A stretch of DNA of 47,784 bases from an uncultured Oscillospiraceae bacterium. GTDB taxonomy: Bacteria > Bacillota > Clostridia > Oscillospirales > Oscillospiraceae. Under the pieces are notes generated by a model that was not told where the DNA came from, did not search any database, and worked only from the letters and a program-made list of their open reading frames with translations. The stretch's first letter is position 1, and each line of letters begins with the position of its first letter. The stretch is taken from assembly GCA_905234425.1 (NCBI GenBank), contig CAJOHR010000026.1:1-47784 (forward strand), given 5' to 3'. Made by a program: the position numbers and the translations under genes. This document shows, in pieces, positions 1 to 8,791 of this stretch.

Positions 1-107
1 CTGAGCGCAGCGAAGGATCTTTCCTTCCCGGTTGACGCAAGATTCTTCGTCGCTGCGCTCCTCAGAATGACAGGGGTGCTCAATGACCCCGACAAATCCA
101 GATTGTC
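1..107 (-). repeat. Palindromic intergenic repeat, copy A (A/D subfamily)
   Basis: Read on the minus strand this segment is almost identical over about 100 bases to the left part of the element at 33015-33162, including the block around GTCATTCTGAGG and the one around AAGATCCTTCGCTGCG. The outer end carries GGATTTGTCG, the inner part of the terminal repeat of the other copy. The left side is cut by the window edge. It lies about 30 bases downstream of the last gene of the antiporter operon. It is a non-coding, MITE-like or REP-like element. Confidence 0.75.
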
Positions 108-138
108 ATGCGTTCCGGTCAACGCGGGGTGATTCCCG

Positions 139-2130
139 TTACGACAGGAGAAACAGAAGCAAAAACACCAGCACGATCCCGAAGCAGGCGATGGTCATGG
201 CAAAGGAGAAGTTGTCCATGACGCTGGAATAGGCCAGACGCATGGCCATGCGGCGGGAGGCGGAGGCCTCCTTTCCGGCTTTCAGGCTATCCCGTACCGG
301 CTCTTCCCGGAGCAGGGTCCGCCGAAGACCCAGGATCAGACCGTCGGTGCTGCGATCCAGTCCCCGTCCGAACACACTTCCTGCTAAAACCAGGCCCCGG
401 CAGATGGGCGTCAGCACCAGGTTTTCGCCGAACAGCCGTGCGGGCGCGCCCAAAACAGCGGGCAGTACATGGAGCAGCAGAGGCCGGTAAACCGACTCCT
501 CCAGATCGAGCCACTTCGGCCAGAGGGACCGATCCCTTCCGCCCTGCCGGAGCACCGGCCGGACAAAGCAAAGGGTCACAAGCAGACCGATCCCCAGGGA
601 AATCAACGCACCCTTGAGGTTTTCCAAGGAGAAGGCCGCGAAATGACCCAGGGGCTCCCCGGTCATGGAGCCGGACAAAAACAGGGCGAATTTCGGGATT
701 CCCAGAGGCAGCAGCAGGCAGGTGGCGTAGGCCAGAACCGCGGCGGAGCAAGCCGAGGCGTATTTCCCGGGCCGGTCGAATTCCGCCTGCCGGACCGGAT
801 CGTGGTTTTTCTCCACAAAGACGCAGAGGAAGAGCTTCAGCATGTAAGCAAAGGTCAGCCCGCCGGAGAACAGGAACACCCATTCCGTCCCGGCCCAGAC
901 ACCGGAAGCGTGGATGGCCTCCAGCAGCCCTTCATGGAGCATGGTCTTGGAGAGATAGCCGTTGAATCCGGGCACGCCGCTGATGCCCAGGACGGCAATC
1001 CCAAAGACGGTTTTCAGCAGGGGCTTGTTCCGGCCCCAGCCCCGGATGTCATTTAATTCAAGCGCATGGAGATTCATGGCCACGGCGCCGGCGGAGAGGA
1101 ACAAATCGAGCTTCAGAAGGGAGTGGTTGACCATGTGGAGGACGGCCCCGTTCAGCGCCAGGGCCGCACCTTCCTCTTCGCCGGCGCTCCGGCAGAGCAG
1201 ATATGCGGAAATGCCTGTCAGGATGAACCCGATCTGGGACATAGAGGAGCAGGCCAGCGTGTGCTTTAAGTGTACGGAGAACAGGGCCATGAGCGCGCCC
1301 AGCACCATGGTGACGAGGCCCAGAGCCAGCATGAGCCGCCCGAAGCCCTGCCCATCCCGAACCACATAGAGTCCGGTCATGAGAATGCCGTAGATTCCGG
1401 CCTTGGTCAGCATGCCGCTGAGCAGGGCGCTGGCCGGAGCGGGCGCCACAGGATGGGCCTTGGGAAGCCAGACGTGGAGGGGGAACATGCCCGCCTTGGC
1501 CCCGAAGCCGAGAAGAATGCAGATCTCCGCGCCCAGAAGCCGCCCGGGATCGGCAGCCTCCAGGGTGCCGGGCATCGCCGCATAATGAAGCGTCCCGGCT
1601 TCCTGATAGAGCAGAAGCAGCCCGAAGAACAGGATCAGACCGCCGATCACCGATACGGCCAGATAGGTGCAGCCAGCCCGAATGGCGCTGTTGTCCCGCT
1701 CGTGCATGACCCAGGGGAAGGAGCAGAAGGACAGCATTTCAAAGAAGCAGAAGGCCGTCATGAAATCTGCCGACAGAAACAGCCCCTGGACCGCGCCCAG
1801 GGTCAGAAACTGAAAGGCCCAGTAGGAGCCCAGATGATCGGGCGCATGGCGGAAATACTCCATGGAGAACAGGGTGGAGCCCAGCCACAGGATGGAGGCC
1901 AGAAGCCCATAGCCGACCCGAAACCCACTCGTTTCAAAGGCCAGACCGCCCGGCAGTATGCCCGGCGCCGACGCCGTCTGAGGCAGGACCAAAAGCAGCG
2001 CGGACATGACAAATTCCAGCCCTGCGCAGACCGCCGGACCCCACTTCCATATGGCCCCGTACCGCCTGCCCAGGAAGAAAAGTCCCGGTCCGGCGAGCAT
2101 GGGGAAAACAATCAGCAGCAGAATCAACAT
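139..2130 (-). CDS. Large antiporter-like membrane subunit (MrpD/HyfB/NuoL family), fourth copy
   Basis: This is a 663-residue polytopic membrane protein of the proton-conducting transporter family, which moves H+ or Na+ in Mrp antiporters and in the membrane arms of complex I-like enzymes. The conserved carboxylate is visible in the FFEML segment, the TM7 lysine in GFGAKAGMFPLH, the TM8 lysine in SGMLTKAGIYG, a further lysine in NHSLLKLDLF, and the TM12 lysine in GYLSKTML. It is about 150-200 residues longer than the other three copies. The C-terminal extension ends in a final transmembrane helix, as in HyfB or NuoL. The start chosen is ATG at 2130, two bases after the upstream stop; an in-frame extension upstream only reads through the neighbouring gene. 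It is the last gene of the operon. Confidence 0.88.
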   Translation of the reverse strand: MLILLLIVFPMLAGPGLFFLGRRYGAIWKWGPAVCAGLEFVMSALLLVLPQTASAPGILPGGLAFETSGFRVGYGLLASILWLGSTLFSMEYFRHAPDHLGSYWAFQFLTLGAVQGLFLSADFMTAFCFFEMLSFCSFPWVMHERDNSAIRAGCTYLAVSVIGGLILFFGLLLLYQEAGTLHYAAMPGTLEAADPGRLLGAEICILLGFGAKAGMFPLHVWLPKAHPVAPAPASALLSGMLTKAGIYGILMTGLYVVRDGQGFGRLMLALGLVTMVLGALMALFSVHLKHTLACSSMSQIGFILTGISAYLLCRSAGEEEGAALALNGAVLHMVNHSLLKLDLFLSAGAVAMNLHALELNDIRGWGRNKPLLKTVFGIAVLGISGVPGFNGYLSKTMLHEGLLEAIHASGVWAGTEWVFLFSGGLTFAYMLKLFLCVFVEKNHDPVRQAEFDRPGKYASACSAAVLAYATCLLLPLGIPKFALFLSGSMTGEPLGHFAAFSLENLKGALISLGIGLLVTLCFVRPVLRQGGRDRSLWPKWLDLEESVYRPLLLHVLPAVLGAPARLFGENLVLTPICRGLVLAGSVFGRGLDRSTDGLILGLRRTLLREEPVRDSLKAGKEASASRRMAMRLAYSSVMDNFSFAMTIACFGIVLVFLLLFLLS

Positions 2131-2132
2131 GG

Positions 2133-3587
2133 TTACAATATGCCCTCCGCAATGTTGGAAAGAAACGAGATCACAGGGCCGGACCACACGCCGAGCAGAA
2201 TGTTCAGAACCGTGAAGGTCACGATGGGGATCAGCATGCGCCAGTCTGCCTCCCGGATGGCGGAATGCTCCGGCGCCCCCTTGGGGAAGAAGGCCCGGAT
2301 ACTGACCGTCAGGGTGTAGACGGCGCAGAGAAAGGCTGAAATCAGGAGCGCCGCCACCCCGACCATTGCCATGGGCGTCCCGGCATCCAGACCGGCGGTG
2401 AGCAGCCGCCACTTGGACACGAAGCCGCAGAGAGGCGGAATCCCCGTCAGGCTCATGGCACCCAGGGTGTAGCAGCCGAAGGTGACGGGCATTTTCCGGC
2501 CAACGCCGTCCAGCTCGTAGAGGTAAGCCTTTCCTGTCACGTGCATAAAGGCTCCGGCGCACAGGAACATGCTCATTTTGATCACGCCGTGGAACAGCAT
2601 GTGGGAGAGACCGCCCAGAAGTCCCCCAGGCGTCATGAGCGCCGCGCCGAAGAGCATGTAGGACAGGTTGCTCATGGTGGAATAGGCCAGCCGCCGCTTG
2701 AAGTGGCGCTGCTTCAAGGCCATGGCCGCCCCAAAGACCATGGAGAAGGCAGCCGCCCCCACGCAGATCATTTGAACGGGCGTGCCCAGCAGCATTGCAG
2801 GACCATAGGCGTACCAGCCCAGCCGGACCACGGCGAAAAAGCCTGTATTCACCACCGCCACCGCATGGAGCAGGGCTGTCACCGGCGTGGGCGCGGCGGA
2901 GGCCACGGGCAGCCAGTGGAACAGGGGGAACAGGGCCGCCTTGGCGCCGAAGCCGAAGAAGCCGCAGAGGAAAGCCCCGGCCATCACCCCGGCGGAAAAG
3001 CGTCCTGTCAGGCTCCCGCCGTACCGGAACATGCCGCCCCCGTCCAGAGTTCCCAGCGCCATGGCGATAAAGCCCAGGGCGGCGCCCGCCACGCAGTAGA
3101 CCACATACAGCCTTGCCGCGTGGAGGCTCTCGGCGTTTTGCAGATGGGCCACCAGAGGCAGCGTCACCAGGGTCAGAAGCTCAAAGAACACATAGAGGGT
3201 GGTCAGGTTGGCGGAAAAGGCGATTCCCAGGGTCACGCCGTAGGTCATGACGTAGAAGGCCATGAAGCGGCCCCGCGGGTCCGCATGCTCCATATAGGAG
3301 AAGGCATAGAGCAGGGCAAAGGGCCACATGGCCGCCAGCATGACGGCGAACAAAATGGCCGGACCGTCCACGCCGAAGACAATGGAGAAATCTCCCCAAA
3401 AGCGGAAGAGGGTTACCGGCTCCCGCCGGACCTGAAGCAGCAGGAAAAGCACAAGGAGGCCGGTCCCGCAGGTGACGAGGAAGCAGACGAGGTTCCGCCG
3501 TTTTTGGGGCCAGTCCGGCGTCAGAAGCAGCAGACAGCCGGACAGCAGGGGAATGAGGACGGGAACCAATAATAAGATCGGACTCAT
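2133..3587 (-). CDS. Antiporter-like membrane subunit (MrpD/NuoL family), third copy
   Basis: This 484-residue polytopic protein belongs to the proton-conducting transporter family. The conserved glutamate is E136 (LYVFFELLTL) and the TM7 lysine is K216 (FGFGAKAALFPL). Downstream lysines occur in HGVIKMSMFLC and GFVSKWRLL. At the TM8 position, where the other three copies carry lysine, it has N247 (HAVAVVNTGFF). The preceding TPVTALLHA resembles NuoL/MrpA, where a histidine lies in this helix. The start is preceded by AGGTGG. It follows the 466-residue copy by 12 bases and precedes the last copy by two bases, so the four are surely co-transcribed. Which ion it moves cannot be read from the sequence. 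Confidence 0.88.
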   Translation of the reverse strand: MSPILLLVPVLIPLLSGCLLLLTPDWPQKRRNLVCFLVTCGTGLLVLFLLLQVRREPVTLFRFWGDFSIVFGVDGPAILFAVMLAAMWPFALLYAFSYMEHADPRGRFMAFYVMTYGVTLGIAFSANLTTLYVFFELLTLVTLPLVAHLQNAESLHAARLYVVYCVAGAALGFIAMALGTLDGGGMFRYGGSLTGRFSAGVMAGAFLCGFFGFGAKAALFPLFHWLPVASAAPTPVTALLHAVAVVNTGFFAVVRLGWYAYGPAMLLGTPVQMICVGAAAFSMVFGAAMALKQRHFKRRLAYSTMSNLSYMLFGAALMTPGGLLGGLSHMLFHGVIKMSMFLCAGAFMHVTGKAYLYELDGVGRKMPVTFGCYTLGAMSLTGIPPLCGFVSKWRLLTAGLDAGTPMAMVGVAALLISAFLCAVYTLTVSIRAFFPKGAPEHSAIREADWRMLIPIVTFTVLNILLGVWSGPVISFLSNIAEGIL

Positions 3588-3599
3588 AGCGCCACCACC

Positions 3600-5000
3600 T
3601 CATACCCAGAGACTGCCGAAGAGGCCCACGGCCAGGGAGCCGCAGCACAGCAGGACCAGTGGAATGATCATCCATCCCGAGGGCTCCGCCTTCTCCGCAG
3701 GCAGGACTTCTCCCTTGGGGGGATAGAAGGCGTCGATCACCGGCGGCAGCAGATACCCGGCGGTGAGCAGGGCGCTGAGAAGCAGCATGCCGGGAATCAG
3801 CAGCTTGAACGGCCCGGGCGCCTGGGAGATGGCTGCCAGGGAGATGCTCCACTTGCTGATAAAGCCGCCGAAGGGGGGGATCCCGATCAGGGACAGTCCC
3901 GACAGGAGGAAGCACCACACGGTCACGGGCATTTGCTTCCCTACGCCTCGGAGCTCCTCCACCCGATGCTTGTGGAGACAGTGGATGAACACCCCGGCGC
4001 AGAGGAAGAGGGCGCATTTGGCGCAGGCATGGGCCATGGTGTGGAGCAACGCGCCCCGAAGCCCGTCGTCTGTCAGCAGGGAGAGGCTGAGCATGATGTA
4101 ACTGAGCTGGCTGACGGTGGAATAGGCCAGCCGCTTTTTCAGGACCTTCTCCCGGTAGGCCATCATGGAGCCCATAAATACGGTGATCAGGGCCAGGATC
4201 ATCCAGGCGATTTGCGCCCAGGTCCCGGCCAGAAGCGCCGGTCCTGCGGTAAAGTAGACCAGCCGGATCACCGCCAGAATACCCGCCTTGGCAATGACGC
4301 CGGACAGCACCGCCGACGCCGGAGCCGGGGCCACGGGATGGGCGGCGGGGAGCCAGCCGTGGAGAGGATACATACCGGCCTTGGCCCCGAAGCCCACGAT
4401 CCCCACGAACACCGCCGCCGGCACCAGGGGAGAGGCGGCGTCAGCTGCCAGAGAGCCGCCCGCCACAAAGTCCACCGCGCCGTAATAGCTCAGGGTGAAC
4501 ACGGCGAAGAGCCCCAGAAGCGCGCCGCCGATGGAGTAGAACAGATACTTCCGGGCGGCAGAAATGGATTCCTTCGTCCGGTCGTGGAGGACCATAGGCA
4601 TGCTCATGAGGGTGGCCATCTCGAAGCAGAGATAGAGACTCACCAGATTGGCGGCCATGGTCACGGCGAGCATGGCCCCCATGGAGGCGAACCAGAAGCC
4701 GAAAAAGCTGCGAAGCCGGTCATCTCCGGCGAAATACTCGAAGGAATAGAAGCAGCCCGCGGTGTAGAGCAGGAGCACCAGCAGGAGATAGACGGTGCCC
4801 GTGGGGTCTGGGGAGAAGGTTAGGGGAACGGACTCCGTCAGACGGAACAGGGTGAGGCTGCCCCCGCGAATCGCGGCGGCCAGGCCCAGCACATCGGTGA
4901 TCAGGATCACGGCGATGTAATACCACCGGCGAAAGGGCCGGACCCGGTAACCGGCGACGCCCGCAAGGATGGGGAACAGAATGGCAAGCAGTATGAGCAT
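3600..5000 (-). CDS. Antiporter-like membrane subunit (MrpD/HyfB family), second copy
   Basis: This 466-residue multi-spanning membrane protein belongs to the proton-conducting transporter family. It carries the conserved glutamate (LYLCFEMATL), the TM7 lysine (GFGAKAGMYPLHGWLP), the TM8 lysine (SGVIAKAGILAV), a lysine in HACAKCALFLC and the TM12 lysine in GFISKWSIS. The stretch AHPVAPAPASA is shared with the 663-residue copy, so these two are the closest pair. A strong AGGAGGGG site lies upstream of the ATG at 5000. It is expected to work in one complex with its neighbours in the cytoplasmic membrane. Confidence 0.88.
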   Translation of the reverse strand: MLILLAILFPILAGVAGYRVRPFRRWYYIAVILITDVLGLAAAIRGGSLTLFRLTESVPLTFSPDPTGTVYLLLVLLLYTAGCFYSFEYFAGDDRLRSFFGFWFASMGAMLAVTMAANLVSLYLCFEMATLMSMPMVLHDRTKESISAARKYLFYSIGGALLGLFAVFTLSYYGAVDFVAGGSLAADAASPLVPAAVFVGIVGFGAKAGMYPLHGWLPAAHPVAPAPASAVLSGVIAKAGILAVIRLVYFTAGPALLAGTWAQIAWMILALITVFMGSMMAYREKVLKKRLAYSTVSQLSYIMLSLSLLTDDGLRGALLHTMAHACAKCALFLCAGVFIHCLHKHRVEELRGVGKQMPVTVWCFLLSGLSLIGIPPFGGFISKWSISLAAISQAPGPFKLLIPGMLLLSALLTAGYLLPPVIDAFYPPKGEVLPAEKAEPSGWMIIPLVLLCCGSLAVGLFGSLWV

Positions 5001-5016
5001 GATGAATTCCCCTCCT

Positions 5017-6561
5017 TTACGAGAATGTGGAAAGCCCCTGCTCCAGGAGCCTCAGAATCGCCCAGGGAGCCAGCCCCAGAACCAGATTGCAGACAGTGAG
5101 AACTGCGGCGGAAAGCCGGAAATAGTGCCGGCTGGCGTCAGGCTTCGGGGGCAGGACCGGCTGGACGCCGTGCTCCGAAGCGTAGATCTCCCTGGCGCGG
5201 AGTCCTGCGCCGCCGGGTCCGGCGGTGTAGATGCGGATCACGGCGCCGATGTAGTAGACGGCATTCAGTACGGTGCTGACCGCCAGAGCCGGCAGCACGA
5301 TCCACATCTCCGTCATGGTCCCCTCCGCCGCGGCGGAGGCAAAGAACAGCTTGGCGGGAAAGCCAGCCAGGAAGGGTATGCCCACCATGGACAGCGCCCC
5401 CAGGGTGAAGAACAGTCCCGCAGCCTTGGCCCGCCGTCCGCTGCCCTGGAGGTTTTCCAGCAGCAGGCTGTCCCCGGAAACGCTGGCCAGCTGCGGCGTG
5501 GTCAGAAACAGCAGGGATTTCGTCACCGTGTGGGACAGAATCTGAAACATGGCGGCGGCATAGCCCATTGGCCCGCCAAGACCGATCCCCATGTAGATGT
5601 AGCCGATCTGGGCGGCGGAGGAATAGGCCACCACCCGGTTCAGACTCCCGGAGCGGATGGCCGCCACAGAGCCGAATACCATGCCCAGAACCCCCAGGAC
5701 CAGCAGAATCCTGGGCAGGGGAAGCAGGGAGAGGACCTCCGGGCCGATGGCCCGGCAGTAGATTTTAAACAGCAGGAAGATGTAGGACTTGGACACAAGA
5801 GAGGACAGAATGGACGCGGAGGTGGGCGTTGCCGAGCCGTAGGTGTCCGGCATCCAGAAATAGAAGGGAAACAGGCCGCTCTTGAGTCCCAGACCGATGG
5901 TGAGGATGGTCAGGGCGAAGGTCAGAGGCCGCTCGCCGTTCTCCGCGATCATGGAGGCGATGGATTCCCGCATGGGAACCATAAGCAGGTGCCCCGTCAG
6001 GTTGTAGAGCAGCACGACCCCCAGAAGAAAGAGCCCGGAGCCCAGAAGGTTCATAATCATGTACCGCATGGCCGCCAGCGCCGACCGGCCGTTTTCCCGG
6101 GCGATCAGCAGGCCGCAGGAGGCCAGGGTCATGATCTCCAGAAACACATAGCCCGTGAATACATCGTTGGTCCACACCAGGGCCATGAGGGCGGCGGTCA
6201 AAAGATTCACAAGCCCGAAATAGAGATGGAGCTTGCTCTCGTCCACGTCGGTCCGAAGGAAGGTCCAGCCGCCCAGCACCGAGCAGAGCAGAACCGCCAG
6301 AAAGCCCAGGGCCATGAGTGCCTCCAGGCTGCCCGCCCGGATCTCGTTGCCCCAGGGGGCCGGGAACTCGCCCATGGGATAGGTGAAGGCGGTCCCGGTA
6401 GAGGCCGTGTACCACAGTACCGAGGACGCCAGCCCGATGAGCAGGCATTCCAGGGTCACGGTAAACCATTTGGCGGCTCTCCAGGGCAAGAGCATACACA
6501 GCACCCCGGAAAACAGGCTCAACAGGATCGTAAAGAGCGGAAAATTCCAAAGAAAGGGCAT
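5017..6561 (-). CDS. Antiporter-like membrane subunit (MrpD/NuoN family), first copy
   Basis: This 514-residue multi-spanning membrane protein belongs to the proton-conducting transporter family. The conserved glutamate lies in GYVFLEIMTL, the TM7 lysine in GLGLKSGLFPFYF, the TM8 lysine in SLVSKSYIFLLFK, a further lysine in HTVTKSLLFL and the TM12 lysine in GFPAKLFF. It differs most from the other copies and follows the MnhC gene with a one-base TGATG overlap, the place where MnhD/MbhH normally sits. It is therefore the most likely true MrpD counterpart, with the three downstream copies being extra. Confidence 0.88.
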   Translation of the reverse strand: MPFLWNFPLFTILLSLFSGVLCMLLPWRAAKWFTVTLECLLIGLASSVLWYTASTGTAFTYPMGEFPAPWGNEIRAGSLEALMALGFLAVLLCSVLGGWTFLRTDVDESKLHLYFGLVNLLTAALMALVWTNDVFTGYVFLEIMTLASCGLLIARENGRSALAAMRYMIMNLLGSGLFLLGVVLLYNLTGHLLMVPMRESIASMIAENGERPLTFALTILTIGLGLKSGLFPFYFWMPDTYGSATPTSASILSSLVSKSYIFLLFKIYCRAIGPEVLSLLPLPRILLVLGVLGMVFGSVAAIRSGSLNRVVAYSSAAQIGYIYMGIGLGGPMGYAAAMFQILSHTVTKSLLFLTTPQLASVSGDSLLLENLQGSGRRAKAAGLFFTLGALSMVGIPFLAGFPAKLFFASAAAEGTMTEMWIVLPALAVSTVLNAVYYIGAVIRIYTAGPGGAGLRAREIYASEHGVQPVLPPKPDASRHYFRLSAAVLTVCNLVLGLAPWAILRLLEQGLSTFS

Positions 6562-6941
6562 CAGCGATCCTCCAAACGATGCTTTGATACCGAGTAGATC
6601 TCGTCCAGGTCCAGGGTGTGATACCGCCGGTAGAGCCGGACGGTCAGCGCGAGCATCACAGCCGTCACGGACACGGAGACCACGATCCCCGTCAGCACAA
6701 GTCCTGCGGGCACCGGATTGATAAAGGCTGCCGGGTCCGTGGTCCCATCGGTAATGATGGGGGCGCGGCGGCCCTCGATATAGCCCATGCCGGCCAGAAA
6801 CAGAAAGCAGCCTGTGTCCATGATGTTCATGCCGATGATCTTCCGGATCAGGTTCCGCTGGAACAGCAGGGTCCCCAGGCCGATCACGAACAGGATCACG
6901 GCCACGGTCTCCTCATAATTGGTAAGCAGCGCGTCAATCAT
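6561..6941 (-). CDS. Cation:proton antiporter subunit C (MnhC/MbhG/NuoK-like)
   Basis: This small three-helix membrane protein of 126 residues belongs to the MnhC/NuoK family, a core subunit next to the antiporter-like subunits. The segment RNLIRKIIGMNIMDTG is typical: family members have a basic stretch, then a conserved G-x-N. A hydrophilic loop follows, and a third helix (GLVLTGIVVSVSVTAVMLAL) ends in a charged tail. It overlaps the upstream MnhB-type gene by 8 bases and the downstream antiporter gene by one base, which indicates translational coupling. Confidence 0.87.
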   Translation of the reverse strand: MIDALLTNYEETVAVILFVIGLGTLLFQRNLIRKIIGMNIMDTGCFLFLAGMGYIEGRRAPIITDGTTDPAAFINPVPAGLVLTGIVVSVSVTAVMLALTVRLYRRYHTLDLDEIYSVSKHRLEDR

Positions 6942-7887
6942 GGTAATCCTCCCCGTTTCCGCCCCGGTAGAACAGATTGTAGAAGCCGAACATGGTTAAG
7001 GCCACCACCAGTCCCACGGCGATGTTCAGGGGCAGGATCAGCCCTGCGGAGAGAATGGCTCCGGGAGTCCCCTTGGGAATGTGGTTTTCAAGCCCGTTGG
7101 CGCCGGTGAAAAAGACGTAGCCCTTGGCAAAGCTGTAAAAGCCCAGGGCGCAGAAGATCACGGCGTGATACCTGCGGCGGCTGAGGAAACGGTCCGTGAC
7201 GCCGTCTCCCATAGAGGCCGACAGAAGGATCAGGCCTGTGCCCAGCACCACGCCCCCGGAGAATCCGCCGCCTGGTCCCAGATGGCCGCCCAGCAGCACA
7301 TAGAAGCCATAGAGCATGATGCAGGGCGACAGCACCAGCCCCACCTTGTGGAGGATGGAATCCTGCTCCGTGGGGAAGTACCGTTCCAGCCGGATCTGGC
7401 TGTAGTCCCCGTAGGGGGAGCGCATGTTTTTCTCGTCGATGCTCAGCAGCACGATGACGCAGAGCAGGGCGGTGAGCAGCACGTGGCTTTCCCCCAGGGT
7501 ATCGAAGGCCCGATAGTCCAGGATCATGCCCGCCACAATGTTGGTGGCCCCCGTCTCCTCCAGTCCGTCCCGGACGTAGCGGTCAGAGACCTCCGTGGCC
7601 CTGGGGTTTTCCTGGCCGTAGCTGGATATGTGGGCGGTCATGTAGAGGAACACAAACATGAGGGCCAGGCAGCAGCCCACAGCCGCCAGCCGGTAGCCCA
7701 GCCGGAAGCGCTTCCGGTGTTTTTCGGCCAGGGCGCGGGTCCGGGGCAGGGCGCCGATGCGGACGGCCTCCTCCTGCCTGACGCGAGAGAGCTCGTCCAG
7801 GGAAAGGTCCGGACGCTCCGCCGCCTCCGGAAGGCGGTCCAGGAGCTCGGTTTCGCCGTCCAGCCAGGCATCGAAATCTTTTCTCAT
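6934..7887 (-). CDS. Fused MbhE-MnhB membrane subunit
   Basis: This 317-residue protein starts with about 65 charged, probably cytoplasmic residues, then a helix (LAAVGCCLALMFVFLYMTAH). An MbhE-like segment follows (YVRDGLEETGATNIVAG, YRAFDTLGE), then an MnhB/MbhF domain with YGFYVLLGGHLGPGGGFSGG and three to four helices. In Mbh operons MbhE and MbhF are often separate genes; here they are one chain. The ATG at 7887 overlaps the stop of the upstream MbhD gene by four bases (ATGA). An upstream extension in the same frame is only the shadow of that gene. Function: core membrane subunit of a Mrp/Mbh-type complex. Confidence 0.85.
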   Translation of the reverse strand: MRKDFDAWLDGETELLDRLPEAAERPDLSLDELSRVRQEEAVRIGALPRTRALAEKHRKRFRLGYRLAAVGCCLALMFVFLYMTAHISSYGQENPRATEVSDRYVRDGLEETGATNIVAGMILDYRAFDTLGESHVLLTALLCVIVLLSIDEKNMRSPYGDYSQIRLERYFPTEQDSILHKVGLVLSPCIMLYGFYVLLGGHLGPGGGFSGGVVLGTGLILLSASMGDGVTDRFLSRRRYHAVIFCALGFYSFAKGYVFFTGANGLENHIPKGTPGAILSAGLILPLNIAVGLVVALTMFGFYNLFYRGGNGEDYHD

Positions 7888-8150
7888 TGGACGTTCCCAT
7901 CCTTTCCGCCCAGCTGCTTGATTTTCTTCAGGGTCAGGAGAAAAAGCAGCCCGCTGATCCCCGCGCCCACGGCTGCCTCGGTGATGGCCAGATCCGGGGA
8001 TTCCATCAGAATCCAGAGCAGGCACATGACCGTGCTGTAGGACATAAACACGATGACCGCGTGGAGCAGACTCTTTGTCAGGTTCACCGACACCGCGCAG
8101 GCGATGAGCAGAAGCAGCAGGAGGATCCTGCACAGTTCCACCAGTTCCAT
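7884..8150 (-). CDS. MbhD-like subunit (DUF4040 type)
   Basis: This 88-residue protein has three hydrophobic helices. It carries the family signature SPDLAITEAAVGAGISG near the middle, as found in MbhD and in the C-terminal part of MrpA. It is the subunit usually placed between MnhG and MbhE/MnhB, exactly as here. It starts five bases from the end of the MnhG gene and overlaps the next gene by four bases. Its presence as a stand-alone protein makes the operon resemble Mbh/Mbs rather than classical seven-gene Mrp, where it is part of MrpA. Confidence 0.84.
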   Translation of the reverse strand: MELVELCRILLLLLLIACAVSVNLTKSLLHAVIVFMSYSTVMCLLWILMESPDLAITEAAVGAGISGLLFLLTLKKIKQLGGKDGNVQ

Positions 8151-8154
8151 GTCC

Positions 8155-8472
8155 TCACTTCCTTTTCACGTGGTCGTAGAGCTTGGGGTTGGTAAAGTAC
8201 TCGATCTGTCCCAGGAAATGTCCCGCAATGGGCGAGGTGATCCAGAGAAACAGCAGAGGCAGAAACAGCTTTCCCACGGCCAGAATGCCGTCTGTGCTGG
8301 CGGCCAGTGCCACGGTCACCAGCAGGAGGCCCATGGTGTCCCCCAGCCCGGCGGCGTGGATCCGGTTCATAACGAAGGCGAACCGGCAGTTCCCGATGAC
8401 GCCGGCGGCGAAAAAGCCCAGTCCTGCCACAAGCACCGCCGCGGTGATCCAGAAGCATATCCATTCACTCAT
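8155..8472 (-). CDS. Cation:proton antiporter subunit G (MnhG/MbhC)
   Basis: This 105-residue protein has three predicted helices and the MnhG family core FVMNRIHAAGLGDTMGLLLV, which corresponds to the usual R-x-H-A motif. It sits between mnhF and the MbhD gene. The ATG at 8472 overlaps the end of mnhF by 8 bases. It is a small accessory membrane subunit of the Mrp/Mbh module. Confidence 0.88.
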   Translation of the reverse strand: MSEWICFWITAAVLVAGLGFFAAGVIGNCRFAFVMNRIHAAGLGDTMGLLLVTVALAASTDGILAVGKLFLPLLFLWITSPIAGHFLGQIEYFTNPKLYDHVKRK

Positions 8473-8791
8473 GGGCTTCGTCCTCCTTGTCCCGATCCTT
8501 GAAGCGTCCCCGCCGGGCGTTCTCCGGGATAAAGACCCGGGCCAGGATCAGCACCGCGATGAGGCTGATCATGGTGTAGAGCAGAGCCACATCCACCAGC
8601 CAGAGCTCCGATAGCAGGGCCGACAGCACCAGGATCATGCCGATGACCAGGGTGCCGATCATGTTGATGGAGAGCAGTCGGTCCGGCGCGCCGGGACCCC
8701 GGGCGGAGCGGAAAATCATCACCGCGATCAGCAGGGCAAGGACCAGCAGCGCGGCGGAATACAGGATCTCATAGGCCTGGTCGATCGTCAT
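8465..8791 (-). CDS. Cation:proton antiporter subunit F (MnhF/MbhB)
   Basis: This 108-residue three-helix membrane protein has the family motif RGPGAPDRLLSINMIGT and a charged C-terminal tail. The start chosen is ATG at 8791, which has a GGAGG site seven bases upstream and overlaps the end of mnhE by four bases. A further in-frame ATG 12 codons upstream has no such site. It is a small core subunit of the Mrp/Mbh module. Confidence 0.88.
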   Translation of the reverse strand: MTIDQAYEILYSAALLVLALLIAVMIFRSARGPGAPDRLLSINMIGTLVIGMILVLSALLSELWLVDVALLYTMISLIAVLILARVFIPENARRGRFKDRDKEDEAHE

